From the NCBI RefSeq assembly GCF_008704655.1, contig NZ_CP023688.1:5253001-5317000 (forward strand): DNA of 64,000 bases, in the 5' to 3' direction. Source of the stretch: Streptomyces rimosus (GTDB lineage: Bacteria; Actinomycetota; Actinomycetes; Streptomycetales; Streptomycetaceae). Below, piece by piece: positions 26,508 to 33,885 of this stretch. A model generated the notes under the pieces. That model did not search any database. It had not been told where the DNA came from and was given only the letters and a program-made list of their open reading frames with translations. Both the position numbers and the translations under genes were made by a program. Each line of letters starts with the position of its first letter. Within the stretch, counting starts at the first letter, position 1.

Positions 26508-26921
26508 GGCATTGTGTGCGGAATGTCGGATTCCGTACACACAAGCGGTCACGGAGGGTCGATATCGGGTTGTGTCCTAGGCGTAACTCGTCACAGGGGG
26601 GAGTCGGGGCCGCGCTCCGGTACGCTCCCTTGGGTGCGAGTGGTTCTGAGGCGCAACTGTTCCCGTGGGGTCGTGGAGACCGACCCGGGATACCGAATGC
26701 GCTCCGCTCGCCCTCTAAGGAGGGGTGGAAGGCCCTCTTGTTCGACTCCCGGCAAAGCGCGTCGCACAGTATGCAGCATGCATACTCCCTTGCGCTGGAA
26801 TATGCCCGAAGCGCTTGTTGGGGTGACTGAACGTCAACCATGCTGTGCTTCACCGGGGTCACGGAGTGTGACCTCGATGAGGCGCGAGGCGATGTGTCCG
26901 CCGGTTCGGATGGTGTGAGCG
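26508..26921. other. 414-bp intergenic region
   Basis: No convincing gene on either strand: open frames here lack ribosome sites and coding-type third-position GC. GC content is lower than in the neighbours, especially 26740-26830. It contains a 19-bp inverted repeat (26768-26786) and presumably the promoter of the downstream ATP-binding regulator. Confidence 0.6.
26768..26786. promoter_or_regulatory. Inverted repeat upstream of ATP-binding regulator
   Basis: AGTATGC - AGCAT - GCATACT, perfect 7-bp arms, about 140 bp upstream of the GTG start of the HATPase gene. It could be an operator. An overlapping alternative pairing (ATGCAGCAT / GCATGCAT) makes it rich in local symmetry. Confidence 0.45.
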
Positions 26922-27395
26922 GTGCAGGTGCTTCAGGTGCAGTTGGAAGTCCGGCCCGACCCCTCGGAGGTGGGGCGGGCCCGGAGGTGGGCCAGGTCGC
27001 GGCTGGCCGGGTCGGGCATAGAGGCCGACGAGCCGCTGGCGGAGACGCTGATCCTGTTGATCTCCGAATTGGTCACCAACGCCGTCGTACATACCGGGAA
27101 CCCCGCCGAGCTGCGGATGTGCTTCTCGGGCTCCGGTGCCGCGGTGGGCACCGTACGGGTCGAGGTCGCGGACCGCAGCGCCCGCGCGCCACGTCCCCGG
27201 CGCGCGGACGGTGACGACACGAACGGCCGCGGCCTGGAACTGGTCGACGGGCTCGCGGACCGCTGGGGCTGGCGGCCCGAGGGGGCCGGCAAGAGCATCT
27301 GGTGCGAGGTGGACCGCAGCCGGTCGATGCTGATGGCGTCGGGCTCGGACCTGGGCGGGTACGACGCGCACTGCGCCCTGCCGCACCACGCGTAA
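26922..27395 (+). CDS. ATP-binding anti-sigma-factor-like kinase (HATPase_c)
   Basis: A 157-residue GHKL-fold protein of the SpoIIAB/RsbW-like group common in Streptomyces. The N-box is in LLISELVTNAVVHTG (residues about 46-60), the G1 box DRSARAP and the G2 box GRGLELVDGLADRWGW follow. Relatives bind ATP and inhibit sigma factors or phosphorylate anti-anti-sigma factors; no sigma or anti-anti-sigma gene is adjacent, so the partner is unknown. GTG start at 26922 opens the conserved strand QVLQVQLEVRPDP. It is transcribed alone and converges on the cyclase gene. Confidence 0.88.
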   Translation: MQVLQVQLEVRPDPSEVGRARRWARSRLAGSGIEADEPLAETLILLISELVTNAVVHTGNPAELRMCFSGSGAAVGTVRVEVADRSARAPRPRRADGDDTNGRGLELVDGLADRWGWRPEGAGKSIWCEVDRSRSMLMASGSDLGGYDAHCALPHHA

Positions 27396-27664
27396 CCGGA
27401 GGAAAGTCCAGACCAGATGTTGACGTGGCGTGTTCGCGTGATCACGCTTGGGTGGAGCGATTCGCCGCGAGGGGACGCCGAGGCCACGGGGGCCGGAGCC
27501 TCGGCGAGTGCGGGTCGTGTCCCGTAGCCGGGTGGTGGTCCGCGGTGCGACGCTCGGGGTCCGCATGGGCGCGCCGCCGCCCGGCTGGGGCAGGTGGTTC
27601 CCCCTGTGCGACCGGCCTGCCGCACGGCGCCGTCCGCCGCATGGCGGCGTAAGACCGGCCCGTC

Positions 27665-28606
27665 TCAGAACACCGCGACCGGCGCCACCGGGCTCCCGCT
27701 GCCGCCGACGAACGGCTCGGCCGTCGCCGCGAGGAAGAACACGTAGCGGCCCTCCTCGGCGCAGACCGCCGCCAGCTCCTCCAGATTCCAGTTCTGGCCC
27801 TGGATCATGCCCATCTCCACCAGGTGCAGCGCGTGCACGGGCATCCAGAGGCCGTCGATCTCCGGCGGGAAGATCTCGAAGGTGAGGGTGTCGTTGGCGA
27901 CGGCCGCGACATCCCGCGCGTGGAACCACTCGGGCGTACGGATCGACAGCCCCGGCGACGGGAAGGCGTACGCGTCCCGGTCGCCCGCCAGGTAGTGGCC
28001 CATCTGCCCCGTACGTACGAGAACGATGTCGCCGGAACGTACCGTCGCCCCCGCCAACTCCTCCGCCGCGTCCAGGTCTTCCGGGGTGACGGCGTGCTGG
28101 GCGGGCAGCCGTCCGGGCTGCCCGGCGGCGCCCGGGCGCACGCGGGCCACGTCGAGCAGTACGCCGCGCGAGACGATCGGAGGCGCCTTCTCGATGCCGA
28201 GGGCGGTGGCGCCGCCATGCGCGGTGACGGAGGCGGCGGGGCGCCCGTTGTAGAGCCGCCCGGAGTGCGAGACATGCGCGAGGCCGTCCCAGTGGGTGCC
28301 CGCCTGGAGGCCCATGGTGACGGCGTCGTCGGAGGTGGCGACCGTACCGGGCCCGAACGGCTCCTGATTGATCGCGGTCATGGTGTGCAGCGGGTTGATC
28401 CGGCCGGGTATCAGGCCGGTCTGTACGCCGTCCTGCCGCAGCGGCAGCGCGAGCGGGACCCGGCGGCCGGTGCGCACGGTGGCGGCGGCCTCCCGTACGA
28501 CCTCGGGCGCCAGCAGGTTCAACGTGCCGATCTCGTCGTCCGCGCCCCAGCGGCCCCAGTTGTTCACGCGCTTGGCGAGGTCGTGGAACTCGGCGGGCAG
28601 CGGCAT
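27665..28606 (-). CDS. Cyclase family protein (kynurenine formamidase-like metal hydrolase)
   Basis: A 313-residue protein of the cyclase / kynurenine-formamidase fold. The metal-site motif appears as LQAGTHWDGLAHVSHSG (family HxGTHxDxPxH) near residue 100, and IVLVRTGQ and FEIFPPEIDGLWMPVHALHLVEMGM are the other conserved blocks. Such enzymes hydrolyse amides, lactones or open rings; substrate unknown. It is divergent from the SDR gene, with a CTGACGG-type operator in the 154-bp gap, so it likely belongs to the same catabolic regulon. The start MPLPAEFHDLAKRV is typical. Confidence 0.88.
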   Translation of the reverse strand: MPLPAEFHDLAKRVNNWGRWGADDEIGTLNLLAPEVVREAAATVRTGRRVPLALPLRQDGVQTGLIPGRINPLHTMTAINQEPFGPGTVATSDDAVTMGLQAGTHWDGLAHVSHSGRLYNGRPAASVTAHGGATALGIEKAPPIVSRGVLLDVARVRPGAAGQPGRLPAQHAVTPEDLDAAEELAGATVRSGDIVLVRTGQMGHYLAGDRDAYAFPSPGLSIRTPEWFHARDVAAVANDTLTFEIFPPEIDGLWMPVHALHLVEMGMIQGQNWNLEELAAVCAEEGRYVFFLAATAEPFVGGSGSPVAPVAVF

Positions 28607-28723
28607 GGGCCCTCCTCGGGGTGTGCATGGCCCCTGGGCGCCGGTTCGATGTCCCGGGCCGCCGGGCGCTCACGGTCTTCGGGTGTTCCGGGTCTTGTGC
28701 TCGGTAGCGGTCTGCTCAAAAAT

Positions 28724-28738
28724 CTAACGGGCCGTCAG
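28724..28738. promoter_or_regulatory. Catabolic operator 2
   Basis: CTAACGGGCCGTCAG, one mismatch to operator 1, between the divergent cyclase and SDR genes and 23 bp upstream of the SDR start. Confidence 0.75.
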
Positions 28739-28760
28739 GAACTCCGGGAAGGGGCGCGGC

Positions 28761-29672
28761 ATGGGGAACTTCTTGGCCGGCAAGGTGGTCGCCGTCACCG
28801 GCGCGGGCCGCGGCATCGGGCGCGCGGTGGCCCTCGCCTGCGCCGGGCAGGGCGCCCGGGTGGTCGTCAACGACTACGGGGTCTCGGTCGCGGGCTCCGA
28901 GCCGAGCAGCGAGGTCGCCGAGGCGGTGGCCAAGGAGATCGAACAGGCCGGCGGCGAGGCGGTCGCGGTGGCGGACGACGTGTCCACCATGGAAGGCGGC
29001 CGGCGCGTCGTGGACACGGCGCTCACCCGGTACGGGCGCATCGACGGCGCGGTCTGCGTGGCCGGCATCCTGCGCGAACGGATGCTGTTCAACATGACCG
29101 AGGAGGAGTGGGACCCGGTCGTCGCCACCCACCTGAAGGGCACGTTCACCGTCTTCCGCGCGGCCTCCGCCGTGATGCGCCGCCAGCGGTCCGGCACGCT
29201 CATCGGCTTCACCAGCGGCAACCACCAGGGCAGCGTTTCCCAGGCCAACTACGCGGCGGCCAAGGGAGGCGTCATCTCCCTGGTGCGCAGTGCCGCGCTC
29301 GGGCTGAGCCGGTACGGGGTGACCGCCAACGCGGTCGCGCCCGTCGCCCGCACGCGGATGTCGGCCGGTGTGCCGACGGAGCTGACGGAGATCGGCGAGC
29401 CCGAGGACGTCGCGGCTTTGGTCGTCTATCTGCTCAGTGAGCGTGCCGCCGCGGAGCGGATCACCGGGCAGGTTTATACGGTCGCCGGGCCGAAGATCGC
29501 GGTGTGGGCCCAGCCGAGGGAGCTGCGCTCGGCTTACGTGGACGGTGGGTGGACGCCGGAGAAGGTCGCGGAGGTTTTGCCGGGGGCGGTGGGGGTGGAT
29601 CCTATGCCGTTGCTGGAGAGGGTGGAGGGGATGGCCGCGGCGGCGGCCGAGGGGCGGCGGCCCAATGCGTAG
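28761..29672 (+). CDS. SDR family oxidoreductase (3-hydroxyacyl-CoA dehydrogenase-like)
   Basis: A 303-residue short-chain dehydrogenase. TGAGRGIGRAVALAC is the nucleotide motif (residues 13-27), a CVAGIL element replaces NNAG, Ser is in IGFTSGNHQGS and Tyr/Lys in NYAAAKGG. The roughly 45-residue C-terminal extension after the usual end resembles that of SDRs found with steroid and terpenoid genes (AQPRELRSAYVDGGWTPEKV, cut for length). It probably oxidises a beta-hydroxyacyl-CoA or a ring alcohol in the pathway. The operator lies just upstream; the ATG follows GGAAGGGGCG. Confidence 0.88.
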   Translation: MGNFLAGKVVAVTGAGRGIGRAVALACAGQGARVVVNDYGVSVAGSEPSSEVAEAVAKEIEQAGGEAVAVADDVSTMEGGRRVVDTALTRYGRIDGAVCVAGILRERMLFNMTEEEWDPVVATHLKGTFTVFRAASAVMRRQRSGTLIGFTSGNHQGSVSQANYAAAKGGVISLVRSAALGLSRYGVTANAVAPVARTRMSAGVPTELTEIGEPEDVAALVVYLLSERAAAERITGQVYTVAGPKIAVWAQPRELRSAYVDGGWTPEKVAEVLPGAVGVDPMPLLERVEGMAAAAAEGRRPNA

Positions 29673-29878
29673 CGGGGGCTGGGCCCCGCGGTTGTCCGGT
29701 TCGTCGGTGGCGGTTCGGTTTCGGCTGCCGGTCCGTTCGCGCCTGCGGCGGGCGGTGGCCGCTGCGCGGGGCTGTCAGGTTCGGGGACGGGCCTGCGCGG
29801 CAGGCCGCTCCGGCCCGTCCCCTTCCGTGGGTGGGAGGGGGAGAGGTGGTCGGGGCTCAGGTGAGGGGGTGGCTTTCG

Positions 29879-31054
29879 GTGGACTTTTCGTTCGGTACGG
29901 AAGACGCGGCTTTTCGGGAGGAGGCTCGTTGCTGGCTGGCCGAGCATCTGGGTGGGGACTCGGGGCGGGGCTCTGAGGACTGGGCTGTCCGGCGTGCTTG
30001 GGAACGTGAGTTGGGGCGGGGTGGGTGGGTTGGGATTGGGTGGGGTCGGGCTTACGGGGGGTTCGGGAATCGGGCGGCCACGCTTGCGCAGCAGGTGGTG
30101 TGGGCGGAGGAGTATGCGGCTGCGGGGGCGCCGGAGCGGGTGGGGCATATCGGTGAGAATCTGCTGGCTCCCACGCTGATCGCGTACGGGGATGCCGCGC
30201 AGCGGGATCGTTTCCTCCCGTCCATCGCACGTGGTGAAGAGCTCTGGTGCCAGGGGTACAGCGAGCCTGGGGCGGGGTCCGATCTGGCGGCGGTTTGTAC
30301 GGTGGCTGTGCGGGACGGGGATGTCTATCGGATCACCGGGCAGAAGATCTGGACCTCGTTGGCGCGTGAGGCCGACTGGATCTTTGTGCTCGCCCGGACC
30401 GATCCGGGTGAGCGTCGGCATCGGGGGCTGTCCTTTCTGCTGGTGCCGATGGATCAGCCGGGGCGGATCGAGGTGCGGTCGATCCGGCAGCTGACGGGTA
30501 CGGCCGAGTTCAACGAGGTGTTCTTCGATGGTGCGGTGGCGCGGGCCGAGCATGTGGTCGGGGGGCCCGGGGACGGGTGGCGGGTGGCTACGGGGCTGCT
30601 GGCGCTGGAGCGTGGCGTGTCCACGCTTGCGCAACAGGTCGCCTTTGGGCGGGAGTTGGACGAGGTGATCGGAGAGGCCGTACGGAACGGTGCGGTGGAC
30701 GATCCCGTACTGCGGGACCGTCTCGTGCGGCAGTGGGCCGAGCTGCGCGTCATGCGCTGGAATGCGTTGCGCACCCTTGGGCCCGCCGCCGGTGACGCGG
30801 GGACGCCCAGTGTGGCGAAGCTGTTGTGGGCCGGGTGGCATCAGCGGTTGGGGGAGCTGGCGATGCATGTACGGGGGGCGGGCGCGGCGTCCGGCCCCGG
30901 TGACTGGTCGGCTGACGCCCCGTACGAACTGGACGCGGCGCAGCGGCGCTTCTTGTTCAGCCGGGCCGACACCATCTACGGCGGCTCGGACGAGATCCAG
31001 CGCGGCATCATCGCCGGGCGTGTGCTCGGCCTCGACGGAGGGCGGAAGCGCTGA
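29879..31054 (+). CDS. Acyl-CoA dehydrogenase (FadE-type)
   Basis: A 391-residue acyl-CoA dehydrogenase. Conserved parts are CQGYSEPGAGSDLAAV, ITGQKIWTSLAREADW and the C-terminal YGGSDEIQRGIIAGRVLGL; LLALERGV in helix G may provide the catalytic Glu. GTG at 29879 with AGGGGG nine bases upstream gives the standard start MDFSFGTEDAAFREE; an in-frame GTG at 29861 is an alternative. The first 250 bases show somewhat more T and AG-rich third positions than neighbours. The 206-bp gap before it has no operator copy, so it is probably read from the SDR promoter. The stop overlaps the next ATG. Confidence 0.92.
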   Translation: MDFSFGTEDAAFREEARCWLAEHLGGDSGRGSEDWAVRRAWERELGRGGWVGIGWGRAYGGFGNRAATLAQQVVWAEEYAAAGAPERVGHIGENLLAPTLIAYGDAAQRDRFLPSIARGEELWCQGYSEPGAGSDLAAVCTVAVRDGDVYRITGQKIWTSLAREADWIFVLARTDPGERRHRGLSFLLVPMDQPGRIEVRSIRQLTGTAEFNEVFFDGAVARAEHVVGGPGDGWRVATGLLALERGVSTLAQQVAFGRELDEVIGEAVRNGAVDDPVLRDRLVRQWAELRVMRWNALRTLGPAAGDAGTPSVAKLLWAGWHQRLGELAMHVRGAGAASGPGDWSADAPYELDAAQRRFLFSRADTIYGGSDEIQRGIIAGRVLGLDGGRKR

Positions 31055-32124
31055 TGAGGGGCGTCATCTTCGAGGGCGGGCAGCCGCCGCGGGTCGTGGA
31101 CGACCTGGAGGTGCGGGGGCCGGGGCCGGGCGAGGTGCTGGTCGGCATCCGGGCGGCGGGGCTGTGCCACAGCGATGTGTCAGTGGTCGATGGGACGATT
31201 CCTTATCCGGTGCCCGTGGTGCTGGGGCACGAGGGTGCGGGCGTGGTCGAGGAGGTGGGGGACGGGGTCACACACGTAACGGCGGGAGATCATGTCGCGC
31301 TGTCCACGCTGGCCAACTGCGGGACGTGCGCGGAGTGCGACCGCGGCCGGCCCACGATGTGCCGCGCGTCGATCGGCAGGCCCGGGAAGCCGTTCCGGCA
31401 CGGCGGCCGGGCGGTGTACGGTTTCGCGTCCAACTCGGCCTTCGCGGAGCGCACGGTCGTCAAGGCCGTGCAGGCGGTGCGGATCGCCCGGGAGATTCCG
31501 CTGACCTCGGCGGCGTTGATCGGGTGCGGCGTACTGACCGGGGTCGGCGCCGTACTGAACCGCGCGCGGGTGGGACTGGGGGACACGGTGGTGGTCATCG
31601 GCGCGGGCGGCATCGGGCTGAACGTGCTCCAGGGCGCCCGGCTGGCCGGTGCCTCGGTGATCGTCGCGGTGGACGCCAATCCGGCGAAGGAGGCGGTGGC
31701 GCGGCAGTTCGGGGCGACGCACTTCGTCGACGCGTCGGCGGTGCCGGACATCGTCGAGGCCGTGCGGACCGTGCTGCCTACGGGCGCCGACCACACCTTC
31801 GAGTGCGTGGGCAGTACGCGGCTGGTCCGGCAGGCCGTGGACCTCCTCGACCGGCACGGGCAGGCGGTGCTGCTCGGCGTGCCGCCGGCCGCCGCCGAGG
31901 CGTCGTTCGTGGTCGCGTCGATGTACCTGGACAAGTCCATCATGGGCTGCCGTTACGGTTCCGCCCGCCCGCAACGCGACATCGCCCGCTACGCCCGCCT
32001 GTACGCGGAGGGCCGTCTCCTCCTGGACGAGCTGGTGACCCGGACGTACGCGATCGAGGACTTCGCGAAGGCGGTGGAGGACATGCGGCGGGGGCGGCTG
32101 GCGCGGGGTGTGCTGACGTTCTGA
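31054..32124 (+). CDS. Zn-dependent alcohol dehydrogenase (MDR superfamily)
   Basis: A 356-residue class-III-type zinc alcohol dehydrogenase. Catalytic zinc ligands are Cys in AAGLCHSDVSV and His/Glu in GHEGAGVVEEVGD. The structural-zinc loop is TLANCGTCAECDRGRPTMC with four Cys. The Rossmann motif is VIGAGGIGLNV, with Asp following the second strand (VAVDANP), suggesting NAD. It is close to the NDMA/mycothiol-type dehydrogenases of actinobacteria. One-base ATGA overlap with the acyl-CoA dehydrogenase indicates the same operon, so it likely oxidises an alcohol intermediate of that pathway. Confidence 0.92.
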   Translation: MRGVIFEGGQPPRVVDDLEVRGPGPGEVLVGIRAAGLCHSDVSVVDGTIPYPVPVVLGHEGAGVVEEVGDGVTHVTAGDHVALSTLANCGTCAECDRGRPTMCRASIGRPGKPFRHGGRAVYGFASNSAFAERTVVKAVQAVRIAREIPLTSAALIGCGVLTGVGAVLNRARVGLGDTVVVIGAGGIGLNVLQGARLAGASVIVAVDANPAKEAVARQFGATHFVDASAVPDIVEAVRTVLPTGADHTFECVGSTRLVRQAVDLLDRHGQAVLLGVPPAAAEASFVVASMYLDKSIMGCRYGSARPQRDIARYARLYAEGRLLLDELVTRTYAIEDFAKAVEDMRRGRLARGVLTF

Positions 32125-32185
32125 TTCCTGGCTGCTTGATTCCTGGCCGCCTTGATCCCTTGCCGTCCGGGCCCGTCGCCTCTCG

Positions 32186-32836
32186 TCACGTATTGAAGCG
32201 GCCGAAGACGCCCCGGTGGAACAGCAGTGGCCCGGCCTGCGCGGCTTCCGTGTCCGCACCGAGCGCGGCCACCCGTCCCACGACGATGAGGTGGTCGCCG
32301 CCGGTGTGCACGGCCTGGATCGCGCAGTCGATCCAGGCGGGCACGCCCGCGAGGCGGGGCGAGCCGGTGACGGGGGCGGGCGTGTGGGTGACCCCCGCGA
32401 ATTTGTCCGCGCCGCTGACGGCGAAGGCCCGGCACAGTGCCCCCTGGCCCGCCCCCAGGATGTTGACGCAGAAGACACCGGCGCGGGCGATCCGCGGCCA
32501 GGTCGTGGACGTACGGGCCACCATGAACGTGACCAGCGGCGGGTCCAGGGACAGCGAGGCGAACGACTGGCAGGCGAAGCCCGCCGGGCCGTCGGCGCCG
32601 GCCGTTTCGGGTGCGGGTGCGGTGATGATCGTGACGCCGCTGGCGAAGTGGCCGAGCACGGCGCGGAAGTCGGCCGGGTCGAGGGGCGCGCGCTCGTCCT
32701 CCCGTACGGCTCTCAGCGCGGGGCGCGGCGGTACGGCGGCGCGGTCGGCCGGGTCCGGCGCCGCGGCGGAGGTCGGCGCGCCGACCGAACGCAGATAGCG
32801 CACCGCGGTGGCTGCCATACCGGCGTGTCCCATCAT
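32186..32836 (-). CDS. Flavin reductase family protein
   Basis: A 216-residue flavin-binding split-barrel protein of the HpaC/HsaB class. HFASGVTIITA starts the core (about residue 62); GFACQSFASLSLDPPLVTF and FCVNILGAGQ are family signatures; GDHLIVVGRV closes the barrel. Such proteins reduce FMN or FAD with NAD(P)H for a partner monooxygenase. No two-component monooxygenase is next to it; an acyl-CoA-dehydrogenase-like protein of this region or a distant gene might be the partner. The N-terminal 50 residues are a variable Ala/Pro-rich extension. Starts at 32833 and 32818 are possible. An operator copy sits 14 bp upstream. Confidence 0.87.
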   Translation of the reverse strand: MMGHAGMAATAVRYLRSVGAPTSAAAPDPADRAAVPPRPALRAVREDERAPLDPADFRAVLGHFASGVTIITAPAPETAGADGPAGFACQSFASLSLDPPLVTFMVARTSTTWPRIARAGVFCVNILGAGQGALCRAFAVSGADKFAGVTHTPAPVTGSPRLAGVPAWIDCAIQAVHTGGDHLIVVGRVAALGADTEAAQAGPLLFHRGVFGRFNT

Positions 32837-32849
32837 GCGTCCATTGAAC

Positions 32850-32864
32850 CTGATGGGCCGTCAG
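32850..32864. promoter_or_regulatory. Catabolic operator 3
   Basis: CTGATGGGCCGTCAG with flanking AAC and TTTT, directly upstream of the flavin reductase gene. One mismatch to operator 1. Confidence 0.78.
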
Positions 32865-32900
32865 TTTTGAAGGTGCGGGCGAGGCCCGTCCCGGCGGGAC

Positions 32901-33803
32901 TCACCGCCCCCGGTACGTCGGCCGGCGGCGCTCCACGAAGGCCGCGACCCCCTCCCGCGCGTCCGCCGTCGTCATGTTGATCTCCTGGGCCGCCGCCTCG
33001 GCCGCGAACGCCGTGCCCCGGTCGGCCTCCAGTGAGGCGTTGACCAGCTGCTTCGTGAGGGCGAGGGCGCGGGTCGGGCCGGTGGCGAGCCGGTCCGCCC
33101 AGTCCCGCGCGGCCTTCTCCAGGCCCGCGTCCGGCACGACTCGGTTGACCAGGCCCATCCGTTCGGCCTCGGCCGCCGTGACGGCGTCGCCGAAGAACAG
33201 CAGCTCCTTCGCGCGCTGCGGTCCGACGAGCCGGGGCAGCAGGTACGCGCCGCCGCCGTCCGGTACGAGGCCGCGCCGCGCGAAGACCTCGATGAACGTC
33301 GCGGACTCGGCCGCCACCACCAGGTCACAGGCGAAGGCGAGGTGCGCGCCGAGTCCGGCGGCGGTGCCGTTGACGGCGGCGAGGACGGGTTTCTCGCAGT
33401 CCAGTACGGCGGATACGAGGCGCTGGGCGCCGAGCCGGATCAGACGGGCCACGTCGCCCGCGACGCGCTCGGGCGGCTGCGGGGCGGCGGAGCCGGAGGT
33501 ATCGGCCGCCCCGCCGCGCAGGTCGGCGCCCGCGCAGAATCCCTTGCCGGTGGCGGTGATGACGACGGCCCGCACGTCCGGGTCGGCGGAGGCGTCGGAA
33601 AGTTTGGCAATGATGCGTTCGCGCTGGTCAGGGGTGATGGCGTTGAGGGAGGCCGGGCGGTTGAGGGTGATCCACAGCACGCCGTTGTCAGTGGTGTGGA
33701 GTATCAAGGAATCAGCGGCGCCGGGCCGGGGGGAATCGGCCGGGGGCCGGTGGGCTTCGGTCCCGGGTCGGCCGGGTTCGGGGGAGACGGGGGTGGGTGG
33801 CAT
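32901..33803 (-). CDS. Enoyl-CoA hydratase/isomerase family protein
   Basis: A 300-residue crotonase. LWITLNRPASLNAIT opens the fold at about residue 42; the oxyanion-hole strand KGFCAGADLRGG and the second NH donor in AAVNGTAAGLGAHLAF are present. The second catalytic position, Glu in many hydratases, lies in a RRGLVPDGGGAYLL stretch with Asp. It probably hydrates or isomerises an unsaturated CoA ester. A Pro-rich 40-residue N-terminal extension precedes the fold; a later start is possible. It follows the ADP-forming acyl-CoA ligase gene by 82 bp in the same direction and is likely cotranscribed with it. Confidence 0.9.
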   Translation of the reverse strand: MPPTPVSPEPGRPGTEAHRPPADSPRPGAADSLILHTTDNGVLWITLNRPASLNAITPDQRERIIAKLSDASADPDVRAVVITATGKGFCAGADLRGGAADTSGSAAPQPPERVAGDVARLIRLGAQRLVSAVLDCEKPVLAAVNGTAAGLGAHLAFACDLVVAAESATFIEVFARRGLVPDGGGAYLLPRLVGPQRAKELLFFGDAVTAAEAERMGLVNRVVPDAGLEKAARDWADRLATGPTRALALTKQLVNASLEADRGTAFAAEAAAQEINMTTADAREGVAAFVERRRPTYRGR

Positions 33804-33885
33804 GACGAAGCGGCTCCAAGCGGTGGGGGCGGTGGTTGTGGGGGCGGTGCGGGCCGTATGGCTGGCCGGGCGCCCGGCCGGCCCG

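Noticed and set aside
26514..26918. Overlapping short open frames before the ATP-binding regulator
   Set aside because: No ribosome site, no third-position GC bias and Arg/Ser-rich noise-like translation; treated as intergenic.
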